Both the position numbers and the translations under genes were made by a program. From Phylloscopus collybita (taxonomy: Eukaryota; Chordata; Aves; Passeriformes; Phylloscopidae), in contig JAJNNQ010000005.1 in assembly GCA_027886175.1 (NCBI GenBank), positions 3,894,501 through 3,958,500 on the forward strand: 64,000 nt of DNA. Reading direction: 5' to 3'. The notes beneath the pieces are model-generated. The model saw nothing but the letters and a program-made list of their open reading frames with translations, was not told the DNA's origin and ran no database searches. Shown here in pieces: positions 23,585-36,290 of the stretch; the stretch's first letter is position 1, and each line of letters starts with the position of its first letter.

Positions 23585-25164
23585 TCCCCAGGAGAGATCA
23601 AGGGTTCCTGGCTCCCTTTCTGCTGCCTTCCTTTTGCTCCCCAGTGTCTCTTCTCCTGGGCCCACTGGATGCAAGCAGAGATCCAAATCCCCCCAACTAT
23701 CAATGTTGTCTTTGTTCTCTTTACTATTCCTCAAACCCAGGGTTGGCCCCTGATTTCCTGCACTGCTTTCATTCAAGTACTTCTCCCCACACTGTGCCAC
23801 GTTTTCTGTTGCAGTCCCTTGTTGTGCTCACCCCCCTTTTTCTTCTCTGGGTTTGGGCTCTGCTTTGCAGAGGCACTTTACAAATACCCCAGTGAGGAAG
23901 CCCCAGCTTTGCTCTCTTTTTTCTCTCCAGGATCATGGTTGAGCATGCAGCAGCTCCTGCTTTTCTGTGCCTTGATATTCTCCTCCCTTCCAGCTGAGAG
24001 GAAAAGTCTGGCTACAGCTTTCTGGATGCTGCACTGTCCCTTAAATCCTCGCAGAGATGCTGAGGCACTGGTCCACACTGTAATCACTGAGGGATTACAA
24101 CCAGTGTCACTCCATATTAGTGGGATTATTAAGTAAAATTGGCTTATAGGATCCAGCATGCTGGCAGCTGAACAGCAGCTGCACGTCCCTTCTGCCACCC
24201 GCCCCGCGCTGTCCTCCTGCCACGCTTCCCATTGATTTTAAATTTCACTCTTCACTTCTCAAGCACTCCAGGGCTTGGGGTTTTCCTATGTCATTGATTT
24301 ATTGCTTTCCTGGGAGTCAGGACAAGCTTCAGGATCTTCATTCATCAGGCTGTTGTCAGTGTCAGGGTTTTGCCCACAGATTTCAGCAGTGAAATGATCC
24401 TGGCCTGGCACCACTGGTGCTCAGTCAAAATTTGAAGCCTGTTTATCCTCAACAACTGGTTTTGTGTGCTACAAACCATCTCAGTTTGTAGCAGAGGTGG
24501 TCACTGCATTCTATTTGGTTCCCTGCTGCTGGCACTGAGGTCATGTGCAGTGCAGGACAGGTTATGGGAAGATGCTGCCCAGCATCCTCCAGATTTGGGA
24601 GAAATCATTAGGAACTGTTTTGGCCTTTGCATTGACACCTGCTGCCCAGCATGAGCAGTGTGCCAAACAGCCTGGAGGTGGAGAGACCCTTTTCTGAGCT
24701 TATTACTTCCATTTTTCAGACTTTCAGAAGGGGGGAGGAAAAGCATCAGAATTTTCCAGCCCTCCAGTCATTAGATGAAAGGAATTTTTGAAGGCTTCAG
24801 AGGGTGATGTTGCCAGGGAGGGCTCAGTGAGGTTTAGTGTAGCAAGAAAGTGCTGTGCTGTGCTGTGCTGTGCTGGGCACCCAGAAAAATGGGTGAAAAG
24901 TAGGTAAAAGTTCTGCTGCTCCAGCTCAAGCTTACCTTTAATGAAATTCTTGTCCTCCCTTTTACACCATTGGGATGTGTAACTGGTTTTTTTTGGTTTT
25001 TTTTTTTTCCTTATTAATGATGAAGTAATTGGTTCCAGTGCAGGGTCTGTGTCCATTAGCACATCTGCTCAGACACTTGTACTTTCTGATACTCTCTCTG
25101 CCTACAAGAAGCACATTTGTTCCTTGCCTGAGTACGTGCCTTATCTAATCCACCTCATCTCCCC
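23585..25164. other. Unique sequence, no gene seen
   Basis: It is pyrimidine-rich in its first 500 bases. It holds the TGCTG repeat (listed separately) and a T-rich tract with one GG interruption at 24987-25008. No exon was recognised. Confidence 0.5.
24851..24875. repeat. (TGCTG)5 pentanucleotide repeat
   Basis: Five perfect TGCTG units in tandem. Confidence 0.9.
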
Positions 25165-25275
25165 ATCTGAATTTTAAAAAGGAAATTAATGAAGAAGATT
25201 ATTGCACCATGAAAATAACAATGCTAATTGATCGTCGGCATCGCGATGTCCTGGGGACGGTTCTGGAAGTTGCTT
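25165..25275. promoter_or_regulatory. Candidate conserved non-coding element
   Basis: An AT-rich segment with AATTAATGAAG, AATGCTAATTGATCG and AGATTATTGCACC runs directly into a CpG cluster (GATCGTCGGCATCGCGATG, then GGACGG, five CpGs in about 30 bases). Retained CpGs next to homeodomain-like TAAT cores suggest constraint. The call rests on composition alone. Confidence 0.35.
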
Positions 25276-28200
25276 TGGTGAATTCTTAAGTGCTTGAAGG
25301 CTCTGTGGTTTAGCAGAGCTCCTGCCTCAGGCAAAGGCCCCCTTGGCTTGGCCAAGGTTTATAATTCCCTCCTCAGTATCATCACAAAAACTGTTAGAAT
25401 TAAGCATAGCCCATTTTTTATTCTGACCTGCTGCTGCTGTAGCAATAACCTTTGCTTCACTCTGAGGCTGGATGCTGTGCTTGATCCAGATCCAGCCCAC
25501 AGTCCATCCTCTGTCCCATTTTGTCCAGGAAGGTTGATTGCCTCCAGCAGCCAGGCTGGGGAACTCTGGGGAAAGCACAGAGAAAGTTTAGTCACTGCTA
25601 AACACCAGCAAAGATACCAGAACAAAGCAGGTGACCTGCTGGAAACTGAGGAGAAAAAAAAATAACCCTGTAACCCTTAGTTATGAAAATCATAGAACAG
25701 AGCTGAAATTAATGCAAGACAAAAGAGGCCTGAGATGACTCAGGTCTTGCCCAAGGAATTTAATTGAAAACTGCAACTTTGGGAAGCACTGGGTTGTTTT
25801 GCTCTGTGTTTGTGTAAGCAGCCAGGGTGAGGATTACTGGGAGCACAAGACTGTGCCTGGCATCCTTCCAGAGGGGGAGCGTGAGGCTGGAGCTGCACGA
25901 GTCTCCTCTGGTGTGCTGGGGAGCTTTGCTAAGCTGCCTGACACTGCTTGATCTTTCTGGATACAGAGAGGAGCTTTCCATCATCTGCAAAAAATTAGAG
26001 GCTGTGTGAGCAGCATGATGAGGAGCATCTGCCAGTGGATCAGGAGCTGATGTCCTGTGCAGCACGTGCAGCTCTCCCATGGCTCAGGTGCTGCAGAGCA
26101 GCTCACGCTGCACACCTGGGTCTGAGCCTTGGCCACACACCCATCACTCAGAGCTCTGAGGCTCCCAGGAGTCCCCAGCAGATGTTTCATAAACCTCCTC
26201 TGCTGTGAGAGGGATGGGCAGCTGCTGTGAATTGAGTGTGGAGCCCAAAGGGAGCCCCAGCCTTCATCAAAACCTCCTGGCAGCTCCTGGAGGTGCTCTC
26301 AGCTCCACCAGCTCCCTGCAGGGCAGCACAGCCCTCAGGGCCAAGTGTGTGCTCTGCCCAGGCACCACGGGGATGTGGAGCATCCTGGGGTCCTGAGGCT
26401 GGGCTGGAGCCTGTGATCCCAAAAGGAGGCTGGAAAGAGGACACAAGTTCACCTCACACTCCAAACATCTTTGGCCCAGGCTGTTCAGGGACATTTTCTG
26501 GCCAAAAGCAGTATCCATTAGGGTCTGGTTTTGCTGTGGTCAGGAAAAAAAAGCCCCCAAAACCCCCCCAAAAGCCAAATAAACAAAAACAAAAAAATGC
26601 CCCCCAAAACCCCAAACCAAACAAACAACCCCCCCCACACACACACACACAAAAAAAAAAGTTTTAGTGTCCCTTTGGTGTAAAAAGGGTGCAATATGAT
26701 GCAGGTATCAGGCCAATCCTTTCTTGCAGAATTAGATTGACAAAGAGCAGTCAGTGCAGTCCAAAGGGCAAAAGCATTTGCAAGACATCCTTCATGTCTT
26801 AACAATTCCCACCAGTCCAGCGAGAAAGTCCCAGGGAAATCCTGAATTTCACCAGAGATAATTGTGGTGCTTTCCCTTCTCTCTTGCCTAAATCTCCCTT
26901 CCCGTTTTCTGCCCAGCCCTGAGGAGCTCTTGGAGGGAGCCCCATCTTTGTTTTGCCTCAAGGCAGCTCCTGGTGTGTCTTGTGGACCTGAGGAGCGGTG
27001 CCAGTGCCTGCCTGGGTGCTCTGCAAGGCTGTGGGGCCCCTTCCTTGCTGTGTTGAGCACGTGCTGGTGCTCCCAAAAACCCACAGTGCAGGCAGCTGGA
27101 GCGTGACTGCATCTCACTTGCTCTCTGCATTGCAAACTCTGTGCAAAGGGTGAAATAAATAAATGAATAAATCATTGGCATTGTAGCACTGCAGACAGCT
27201 GGAAACATGATATAAATACTAAAGGCTGGATCTGTGCTTCCCAGCAGTGTTTGATGTGGGCCACAGACACAGCTCCCCAAGGGACTTCTGGTCCCTGAGG
27301 AGCTGATTTATGCCAGTGCTGGAGATCAAAAGCCAGGATGTGGTGCTGCACAGCTAATAATGGATGTCCAAATCTCCTTCAGCTCCAGGTCTGGTGAGAC
27401 AATGCTAAAATTCAGCCATTGGCAGACCAGGAATTAAATGATTTGTGTTGGCTGGCTTAGGGAGGGGATTCACTGTTTTCATCACATGCCAGCACTGGTT
27501 CAGCCACATATGGAGAAAAAGAAGAGGCTTTATAAGGCTTTATGAATTGGCTGGATACCAGAACCTGAGTCCTGCTGGATGCAGGGCTCATCCTTACAAA
27601 ACTCATCTTATAGCTGTGGAAATGAGTGGGTCTGGATTTCCCTCACCCAGCTCAGGCCTGCTGCAAGTGTTGATGAGAGCTCCAGGTTCTCCAGCCTGCA
27701 AAAAATCGTTGTCTAAAGCTCTGAAGTGACTGATGCATTGTTAACAGGTTCCAGTATTTACTTTTTAATATTTATCATGCCAGCCATTAAGCAGAGTGGA
27801 GACACTGGCCCTTACCACAGAGGAATGTTTCTCCCTGGGCAGGAGCATCTGTTCCTTGCTGGTTAACCAGACCAGGGGCACCCCTCAGCTCTAAGGAGAC
27901 CAAACTGGGGACTCCTCCTCCAGCACGAGGCCAGCCTGCAGATCCATGTGATGCTCCCACACTCGACATCCCCAGCATGATGTGGTCTCCAGTCTTTTCT
28001 GGCTGCCCCAGCCTGAGATCACAGTGTGAGATTTCTTCCATTGGAGAATCTGTGTCTCTGAGTATTCAGGATTGTGCCCTCCAGGAGACAACATCTAAAC
28101 TGTACATCACTGCAGATTAGTCTACAGCTTCCACAAATATGAATTTAAATAGTCCATTATCTCAAAGCACTGTTAATGTTTTTATTCCCACTTCCTAGAT

Positions 28201-29267
28201 GCATGCTCCATACTGAATATCCTCCAAGTTCATTAGCTTCCATTTCATGTTGCATAAATTTGTAGTCTGCTCCTCTAAAGAGAAGATGAAACCTGACTGT
28301 AAAATTTACTGAACAATTGTTCCAATGTAGCTTAATTAGTATCTTGCAAGGATTTTGCAAGCATCTGAGATCGCTTGGAATGCTTGAGTCATTTTATTAT
28401 GAGATTTAGGGTTAATGTCTCAGATTAATAATACATATGAACGTTTATTAAACTCCAGGCAGCACTTTAAAACAACAAAAAATGGTTTATCATATTTATA
28501 ACAGCCTCAAGGAAGAGAAACTTGCAAGTGGCTCAGGCTCTGCTCTCTTTTCCTTCGTGCTGGGTTGTTGCTGGAGTTCTGAGGGAGGCTGAACTCCATG
28601 GGAGGAGGACAGGCTTCATTCCATAGACTGCTCTGTCACCCCCAGATTTTCTTCTGAGAAAACTTTAGATGGCAAACTTTAAATCAGACTGGGGATGTGG
28701 AGAAGGGGTCTGCTGTTTGGAGGGGAGTTGCTTCAAAAATGTAATTTTTCTATAAGAGTGTTCAAGGTGGGCCCTAAGCTTTCAGGCACCAAGAACCACC
28801 TTCTGCTAAAGGACACCTTAACCATCATTTGACATGTTTTGGAGGGCTGCTCATCTGAGTAAGCTGGTTCTTGGTTGCTCTGTTGTGCCCCAGCAGACTG
28901 TAATTGTGATTAAGTGCAGCCTTCTGATCCCTCCAGCTGGGTCACACAGCAGCTCGTGTGCAAACCAGTGTGGGTTTTACATCTGTGCATTTAGACTCAC
29001 ACCTCCCTGATTTAAACAGCACTGCCAGGAGCACCTTGTTAACAGGCAGCACTTCATGTGCTACCGTAAAAAGAAGAACAAGTCTCCCAATGTGGAGATT
29101 TCAAACTTTCTTGACTGAGTTTTCTTAACTTTAGGAAGCTTTCTCCACATTTAAGTGAGAGCAGCAGCACCAAAAATACAGCAATGCACCCGTTTATGTC
29201 AGCAGAGATTCCTCACCAGGCATTGAGATGCACTCCTGCCTGCTGGAGAGAGGCAGAAGGAAGCAAG
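25276..29267. other. Unique sequence with an A/C tract, no gene seen
   Basis: Apart from the A/C-rich low-complexity tract (listed separately), no transposon, RNA or exon was recognised. 28100-28520 is AT-rich with several TTAAT and ATTTA motifs. A 205-codon minus-strand open frame (26518-27135) owes its hydrophobic end to the A/C tract and is not taken as a gene. Confidence 0.45.
26544..26660. repeat. A/C-rich low-complexity tract ending in (AC)n and poly-A
   Basis: Nearly every base on the + strand is A or C, in interleaved A-runs and C-runs (AAAACCCCCCC, AAACAAAAAC). It ends with about eight AC units at 26635-26650 and ten As. The minus strand reads as T/G and translates into a spurious membrane-like stretch. 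Confidence 0.9.
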
Positions 29268-29596
29268 TGCTGTATTCCTCTGGGGAAATGGTTTTTCCCC
29301 AGAGACCCCCTGAAGCTGTAACCTTCTTAGTTTAACCCTACCTTTACCTTATCTCTGACCAATGGCTCTGTGCCAGCTGTCCATCCTGAGACAGAGACTA
29401 GATAAAAACCTCTGCTCTTCCTTGTTCGCTCTCTTTGCCCTGGGATCTCCTTCAAGAATAAAGCCTTGGAACATTCCCCTGAGGTGAGGACCTCTTTTGA
29501 ATCTTTCACCCTATCCATGAAGCATATTCCCCCAAAGCTCCCTAGACACTGAGCTAGCCCAGCAGCCAGGGGGGCGGGCAGGGAGGTAGTGCTTCA
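29268..29596 (+). mobile_element. Solo LTR of an endogenous retrovirus, family 1, copy 2
   Basis: This 329-bp block is the partner of 4149-4490 in the same orientation. It starts TGCTGTATTCC and ends GCTTCA. A TATA-like ATAAAA lies at 29402-29407 and an AATAAA signal at 29457-29462, at the same spacing as in copy 1. The hairpin near the 5' end has 11-bp arms (29278-29288 and 29294-29304), longer than in copy 1. It has one fewer 15-bp unit after the poly(A) region. No retroviral coding remains lie near it or between the two copies, so they are independent solo LTRs, not the two ends of one provirus. An imperfect AAGCAA occurs just outside both ends, but no clean target-site duplication is visible. 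Confidence 0.85.
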
Positions 29597-32500
29597 AGAA
29601 AGCAATGCAAGTTAAATAAAGAAGATAAAGTCTAACATGGAAGTGAAGCCTTAGGAAGCAAACTTAAAACTGGTGCAATGACATGGCAGAGTGCAGGACC
29701 ATTGGAAAGGTCCAGCAAGTGTGATTAACCCACGGGCTGTTCCCCAGTGCCTGCAGGCACCTCCACTGAGAGTGCCACATCAGGCTGGGCAGGGAAGGAC
29801 AGGCTTTGCCATCGAGCCATCACAGGGCTTGCAGCAGTGAACGAATGCAAATGTGTTCAGAGAGCTGAGTTCAGCTCTGTGTGTAAAGCCTGTGTGTATC
29901 TCATTAATCTAGAGTTTGTGAGACACATCAACCTAGTGCTGGCTCTCTCCATGGGACTGACTTTCCTTTAAAGTGCTCTCACGTGGTGTGCAGACTGGAA
30001 CCGGGCGGGTTAGTGATGCTCACAGCGCAGGATGACTCAGAACAACAACCTCGTCATCCCTGGTGAGCCAGCCAGGGAAGGGGGAAGAGCAAGGGGGACC
30101 AGAGGGGGCTCTGCATCCCACAGCCAGGCTGGGAGCTGTGGCAGGCTGGTGCCTGGGGAAGGGGGTCTCATGGACATTCCCACTGCTGTGCTACCCGAGG
30201 CTGATGGATCCTGTGAGTGAGATGAGGAGGAGCTGTTCAGAGGAAAGATTTCATTCTTTGCTAATTCATTCACTGAGGCTGGTGCAGTCCAAGAGCCCCT
30301 GTCTGTGTGCTCTTCCAGATCTGAGGATGGGAAAAGTTGATGGGAGAGCAGGGCACAGCACAGCAGGACATGCTTCAGCTCATTCTGTTTGTGCTGTTCA
30401 CAGCCCTTCCAGACCAGCCTCTCCCCTCTTTCTTGCTCTGTCTTCCATCCAGCCCACCAGGAACATCTCAGAGTGTTGTCACTGAATGATGCAGGGGGAT
30501 GGGATGGGGTGGGATGGGGTGGGATGGGATGGGATGGGATGGCCAGAGCTTTCTCCTGGGGCTTAGGAGAAACCAATGCAGAAATTCAGTTGGGTCTAGC
30601 ATTCAGTGAAGGTGGGCTGGGGAACAACCATTTTTATATTTTGTCTATTTGACGTATCACTGGTGTCTTGAAGGAAATATAGGTCCTGCTAAAAATCGTG
30701 CTGGTTCTATTTTTAGTATATCTGGGTCAAGATCTCCCTTTTTATGTCTGTGATCAAATTCATTACTCACTTTCTGGGCATTGCTTTTATCCTCTTGTTA
30801 TGTTTGACTATAAGATTAGTGGACCTGACTGTGTTGGTGCTTTTCAATGGTGTCGTAAAAATAAATAAGAAATTGTGATATTGCAGAAACGACCCAAATG
30901 CAGTCTCCTCAGAGTTGGTACTTGGGAAGTTTTCTCCATCTGATCAGGGCTGGTTTTGAGGCTCACTCATTTTGTGTCGCCTGCTCATTTTTGTGTCTAT
31001 CCAAGTATTTACAATCAAGTAAAATAATTCTAGCACCCAAAACATAAAACTCCAAATCACCCACATGCTCCTAATTTGGCAATACTTCTTGTCCAGCCAG
31101 GACAAGCCCAGCAAGTTTAGTTCAAAGGCAAGTCTGTGTTGCATGAAGGTCTTCCCTCTGCTCCTGCCCACTCAGCAACACCCAAGACAAACCTCCTCCT
31201 GCAGCCATCCAAATCAATCTAATTGTAAGCAACAGAAAATGGTGCTTTAAATAAATCTCATTTGCATACTGAGAAAAACTCCTCAGCTTGCTGAATATGG
31301 AAATTACCAGTGGAAAATTATTTATCGCCTCAGCATCAAAATACCAGAGGTTGGCTGGTGCCTTTGGGAAAATCAATTGTGATACAGCAATATTTCTCAC
31401 TTCCCCATATATAATGTGATCTGCCAAATTTAATCCAGTTTTGCATTTGATGGTCCCCAGTAGGATGAAAAGGTGAAACTAATGTCATATAAACAATGCC
31501 AAGCATCATCCCCCATGAAATTTTATGTGACAGTTGAAAGGTGCTGAATTATCCCAAAATAGCCCGGGGACTTCACAGTTCATGCAACCTGGCAGTTTAC
31601 AACAATGCAAATATTTTGCTGCTCACTTAGCTGCTGTTCTCTCTTTTTAATTGTAAATTCAGCCCCAGTATTTCAACCTAGAAGGTGAGAGAATGGAGAG
31701 GGTTCATGCTGTGCCATGCACTATCCTCAGTAAAGAAATGCTGCAGAGTGAGAATGTGGAGGCAGAAGCAAGCATTTGCTAAGCCCAAATGCTTCCCTCT
31801 TCTCACACTGTTGATCAACTAAAAATCTCATCTGCTGCTATTATAGGGTAATTTTCCCTAAATGTGGTCAGAATGAGAGATTTGTCCAAGGACATATCAT
31901 GAGCCAAATTGCAGGGGTTTTACCATTTAAAAAACAAACAAAAAAAATATCCTCCTCTTCTGCATTTTCCCTGCCTTCCCAGCTCCTGAGAACTGTCTCC
32001 ATTACGTGGGCACACCATCACTAAGGGAACTCCTTGTTTTTCTTGTCATTATCTGCAAAAGGAATCTGATGTATATGTAGGCTGTTAAAAATGTACACAT
32101 TTATTGAAAATTGTCTGAGTAAGATAAACTTCTCTGGAGAGTATTTGAGTTCAGCCTACGAAGCGCTGCTAGCTCCCAGTCCAAGGAAAAGGCTAGATGT
32201 GTTTTTCTGTCTCCTCCAGATTCTCTTGGGCAGTATTGCCAAGCTTTGACATCCAAGATCTGTTAAAAAAAAATAGAGGGATTTGGAAAAATCCTTTTTG
32301 TGTTTTATCTGTGCTGAAGTTGCCCAGTTCCTCCCAGTGGAGGATGAGGGAGTGGGCAGGATGCGATGGAGAGATGCTCTCTGCAGAGAGGTTGTGACTG
32401 CTGGGCTCTTTTCATTCCTTTGCCAGGCCTGCCTCAGACATCAGCATTGTCTATCAGTCCAAATTGCTCAGAAGCTGCATCTCTGCTTGTTTGAGGGGGC

Positions 32501-32950
32501 ATAAGAACTTCTGATTCACCTGTAATGCAGTTAATTGCCAAAGGAGCTAAGATGGTCTCGATACGTGGCACGGGACCTGAGACCCCTCTGTCCATTCTTT
32601 TGGAAGGGGTTTGTTTTGGCTTTTCCTCTCCCTGGGAAGGCAGGGCCTTGTCTGCTGCCCACACAGACCAGGTATGATACCCAGTCCCTCTGCCCCATTG
32701 CCAGCATCACAGCCCACAGAGGGACACAACTGAAACTACAGAGCCTGGTGTGCTCAGAGGGTTCATCATCTTAGCAGTTGTGAACTCAGGCAGGATCAGA
32801 CCTCTGGCTGAATTTCAAACTTCATTCATCATTTTTGGCTGGCCCCAGAGCCCCAGGAGTAGCCTTTTGCATTATCTGTAATGGGTGTGAGGTTTAGATT
32901 GGGGCTGGAAGTGGGGCTGCAGGGAGGGAGCTGGGGGAGCTGGCCACAGC
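29597..32950. other. Unique sequence, no gene seen
   Basis: It holds the GGGAT repeat (listed separately) and AT-rich DNA from 30640 to 32130 with no recognised repeat. POU octamers occur at 29845, 31260 and 31605. 31200-31440 could be a conserved non-coding element. An A/C-rich bit lies at 31926-31950. Confidence 0.45.
30494..30542 (+). repeat. (GGGAT)n G-rich minisatellite with G-quadruplex potential
   Basis: About ten units of GGGAT, with some GGGGT variants, stand in tandem on the + strand. This gives at least eight runs of three or more Gs separated by one or two bases, the pattern that folds into G-quadruplexes. Confidence 0.85.
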
Positions 32951-33575
32951 TGGTGCCTTGGGAAGGCTGAGCTGGAACAGAGACTGGACAGAGCCAGAGA
33001 ATAAAGCAGAGATTTACTGAAAGGCCTTTAGGGTGCACCTTGGGCAGGACAGGGCCTGGCCAGGGCTGCACCCAAGGTGGACCCAAAATGGTCCCAAAAT
33101 GGACCCAAAATGGACAAAGGGTCACCAGGTCTGACACTTTGATCAGTTTGGGTCCATTTGCACATTGGGGTTTCATTGTCCAATTCCAGCTCCAGGCTGT
33201 GAGGTCCCATCCTTCTTGTCCCTCCCTCCAGCCACCCTTGTTTGTGCTGTTGGGCTGAAAGTTGTCCTTGGTGTGCAGCAGGAACAGGATTTGTTTTGTG
33301 TCCCTGCTCTGTGCAGAGCTGAGTGACCCTGAATGTGAGGCTGAGAGCTGCACCCCTGGGCAGCACAGAACCTGGAACACAGGAGAGATAAAACTGAAGG
33401 CATCACAGCCACTCCCTCTCCCTGCAGCTGCCCTGCTCAGCCATCCAGGGCTGTTGGTGACTGTCCCACCCAGCTGGTGCCTTGGCCATCTGGGACCTGC
33501 CCTCTGCACCAGCCTGTGCCCACTGCAAACATCTCCCTTGCAGGACACAGAAATCAGCAGCATCCTGTCCTTGTG
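32951..33575 (-). mobile_element. LTR-type endogenous retroviral fragment, family 3 (probably minus strand)
   Basis: The block (TTTACTGAAAGGCCTTTAGGG, GGTGCACC, CTTTGATCAGTTTGGGTCC, GGGCTGAAAGTTGTCC and GGAACAGGATTTG in order) matches my memory of a common songbird LTR family. Read on the minus strand, CTTTCAGTAAATCTCTGC lies at the poly(A)-signal position (reverse of 33013-33018, mutated from AATAAA), followed by about 60 bases of U5-like sequence ending near GGCACCA. The left boundary is approximate and the right boundary is a guess. A 244-codon open frame on this strand looks incidental. There is no second copy in the window to test it against. Confidence 0.5.
33079..33115. repeat. 11-bp tandem repeat inside the LTR-like block
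   Basis: Three units of (A/T)CCCAAAATGG stand in tandem. Confidence 0.85.
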
Positions 33576-36189
33576 AAGACTGGGGAATCCTGAAGGTGCT
33601 TGGAGATTTTGTCCCTGCCCTCAGAGAGAGCCAGAGCTGAACTTCCACTGCAGCGTGGGTCCAGAGCTGTGCCAAAATTTGGGAAGTGAGCTGGGGGCAG
33701 GAATTCTGCAGAGCAATTGACTGCTCAGAGCAGCTGTAACCCCCAAATACTAAGGATTTTCTGCCATTTTATTTATGAAAATTAGACAGAGAATCCTAAA
33801 GGCAAAGTTAATGTTAGCCAACGATGAGACATCTTCAGCTAACCCAGCCAAATATCTGTTCAAATACTGATATCTTGAATTTCCAATGTGAAATGGGAAT
33901 GGCTGCATTACATAAAATATAAGAAGAGAAAGGCACATTATTGTTTTAATGCAACCTTTCCAAACAAATTTGTATTCACGTTGTATCTTAACACAGAGAT
34001 GCAGGAAGCAGACAGAAATTTATCTTCTCCAGAGAGTGATAAATCACTGCCTGGTTCACAGGAACATTTTTCAGACATCTCAAGAGCACCATGCACAAAA
34101 ATATACATACCATGAATTTCCTGAGTGGACAAGGGCTAGCTGGAATGACGACAACAGTAGGGAGAGCACAGACCAATAGCAGAAACCTGGCAGGAGAAAT
34201 CGGAATTATTCCTCTGGAAATGCAGTGAAAACAGCTAGGAAAAGTTTGTCTGCTCATTAGGCAAATGATTTGTATTTCCTTCACTGCCTGTCCTCAATGT
34301 GCCTTTCATGTGGAGTTCAGCTTCCAGGATGCTCAGGGCTCCTGAGGAACTCACTCCCACGGAAGCATCTCCTCCCCACTAGTTTGAAGAGCTCAGCCTC
34401 GGAGAAATTTGAGCCAGTGGAAACTTTTGGAGTTAAGTATCACTGTCAGGAAGAGGCCAGTTGAGGTCTCCTAGAGAGCATTTAGTAGGAAAACACAACT
34501 TCTCTGTGGGACTTGCACCCCTCCAGCCTAATTCCCCCTGACAAGGCAGCAGTGGCAGCAGGGTTGTTGGACCAGTGGAGCGGGGACTGTTTTCTTTCCT
34601 TTCCTGTAGACATTAACAACTGCTCTCTCCCTTTTAAACAAATCCACACAATAGAAGACAAGTTGTCAAGAAAGATTAAATCAGTCTGTGAAGCATCCAA
34701 AGCCCGGGCTCAGCTTTTGTGTCTGAGAAGGCAAAAATTTACCCCAAGGTGGGTTGTGCCACCACCAGGAGTGGCAAGGACACAGTGCTGGCATGGAAGG
34801 AGATAGCATCCCCCTTGGATAGCAGGACATGGGTGGACTCAGCACACCTCAGTGGAGATCCTGTGAGGTCTTTTGGGGTGGTGTTTCCCAGATTTCAGTG
34901 CGGGTTTCTTCTTCCAGTGGCATTATCCACACTGGGACTCTGTAGCCCCAAGGCATTTTCTGGCTTGCCTCAGTGCTGCCTCCAACAAGTTGTACTGAAG
35001 CAAAACCAGACAACAGTGCAACTCCAGTGAAGGAGAGTCCTGGGCAGGCAATTGATGCTGGGAATGGATTTATGTCAGGTCTGGAAAATCAATGCACAGG
35101 AAGGAGAAGCACTGTACAGATCTGATGACTCTTCACTTGTCCTTTGCTTGTGCAGGAGAAAAAAAATTTATTGAAGGGACCTAGATTTGAAAAGGCTGAG
35201 TTAACATGGTTATCCCAGTTAAATATTTAACTCTGTGTTGCAATTTTCCTCAGTGGCTATAAAATGTGTTACAAAGCTTTTGGTGTCACTGTTGTGTCAC
35301 AGGTGACCCAATTACACCTTTCTTCTGGCACTTTTGGGACCAGGAGGTCTGTGTAGGGAAGCTGGTCCCACTGTGGTGAGGGCAGAGAGAGGGACTCTGG
35401 CACTGTCCTTGGGTCACAGCCTGAGTTTGTCACCCTTTGTGCCACACTGATGCACAGTTCCTGGGCCATCACCTTCCTTTCCTTCTGTAGATCGTGCCCT
35501 GACCCTTCTGCAAACATGAATCCACAACTATAAGCATCAATCTTGCAGCATCATGCACAGGATTTACTGGGGCATTTGCTCTTTATCCTTGCAGTGCAAG
35601 TTCCCTTCCAATAAGAGCTGTGATGGACTGATAAGCATCTAAAATAAACCAGCTGAGAGTGAGTGATTGGCTGGCTTTGTCATAACCAGCAAAGAGGGAC
35701 CAAGCTTGATGGCACAAGATGCAGAGCAGCAAGTGGGAGCCTCTCCATGAGTGATTTGGATGTGAAGTGTGTGATGGTGGAGAGCACCAACTGGTGGCAA
35801 GGTGGGGTGAGAGAAGAGGAGGTGCAGCTCATCAAGCCACGTCCCCCAAGGGTGAAACAATCTGCAAAAACAGCTGGGTCTCTTAGAATTTTTTTTCCTC
35901 AGGAGGGTGTTGGAGGGATGGGGAAAAAATCTCCAGACCCACACAGGTGGTAGAGGGGAACATCCCCCCAGCCCAGGCTGTCACCACGTGGGGCTAAGCT
36001 GTGGTGGAGGACAAAGAGTGAAGCTGTTCCCACAGCCACACTGTGCGTGTCCACTGCTGCTGCTGAGGAGCGCTGGGGGTATGGCAAACATGCCAGCACC
36101 CCGGCTAGCCGGGAGCTGCCACCCTCCCTGCAAGGGCTGTGAGCTGCCTCCTTAGCAGGGAGGGCTCATCTGCACCTGATTGCTGCCAT

Positions 36190-36290
36190 CCCCCTTCCGA
36201 TGGTTCCCATAAATTCCCCATAATCGATGCATTGTGTTCCAAATCGGTGCCCGATTGCCGCTGCGGGCTGGCGGCTCAGAGCTCATCAGG
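36190..36290. promoter_or_regulatory. Candidate conserved non-coding element
   Basis: CCCATAATCGATGCATTGTG is followed within 60 bases by six CpGs (AATCGGTGCCCGATTGCCGC, GCGGGCTGGCGG). CpG retention beside AT-rich, homeodomain-like sequence is the only evidence. Confidence 0.3.

Noticed and set aside
23570..24136. 188-codon + strand open frame
   Set aside because: It begins inside the CR1 tail and continues in pyrimidine-rich unique DNA. No known protein match.
26518..27135. 205-codon minus-strand open frame ending in a membrane-like segment
   Set aside because: The hydrophobic residues come from translating the A/C-rich tract at 26544-26660 backwards. The rest resembles nothing.
4149..29596. 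The two family-1 LTRs as the ends of one provirus
   Set aside because: They are 25 kb apart, far longer than a retrovirus, with no gag, pol or env remains between them.
32829..33563. 244-codon minus-strand open frame, the longest in the window
   Set aside because: It lies across the family-3 LTR block and includes its U5-like part and the 11-bp repeat. LTRs do not code for protein, and no domain is visible.
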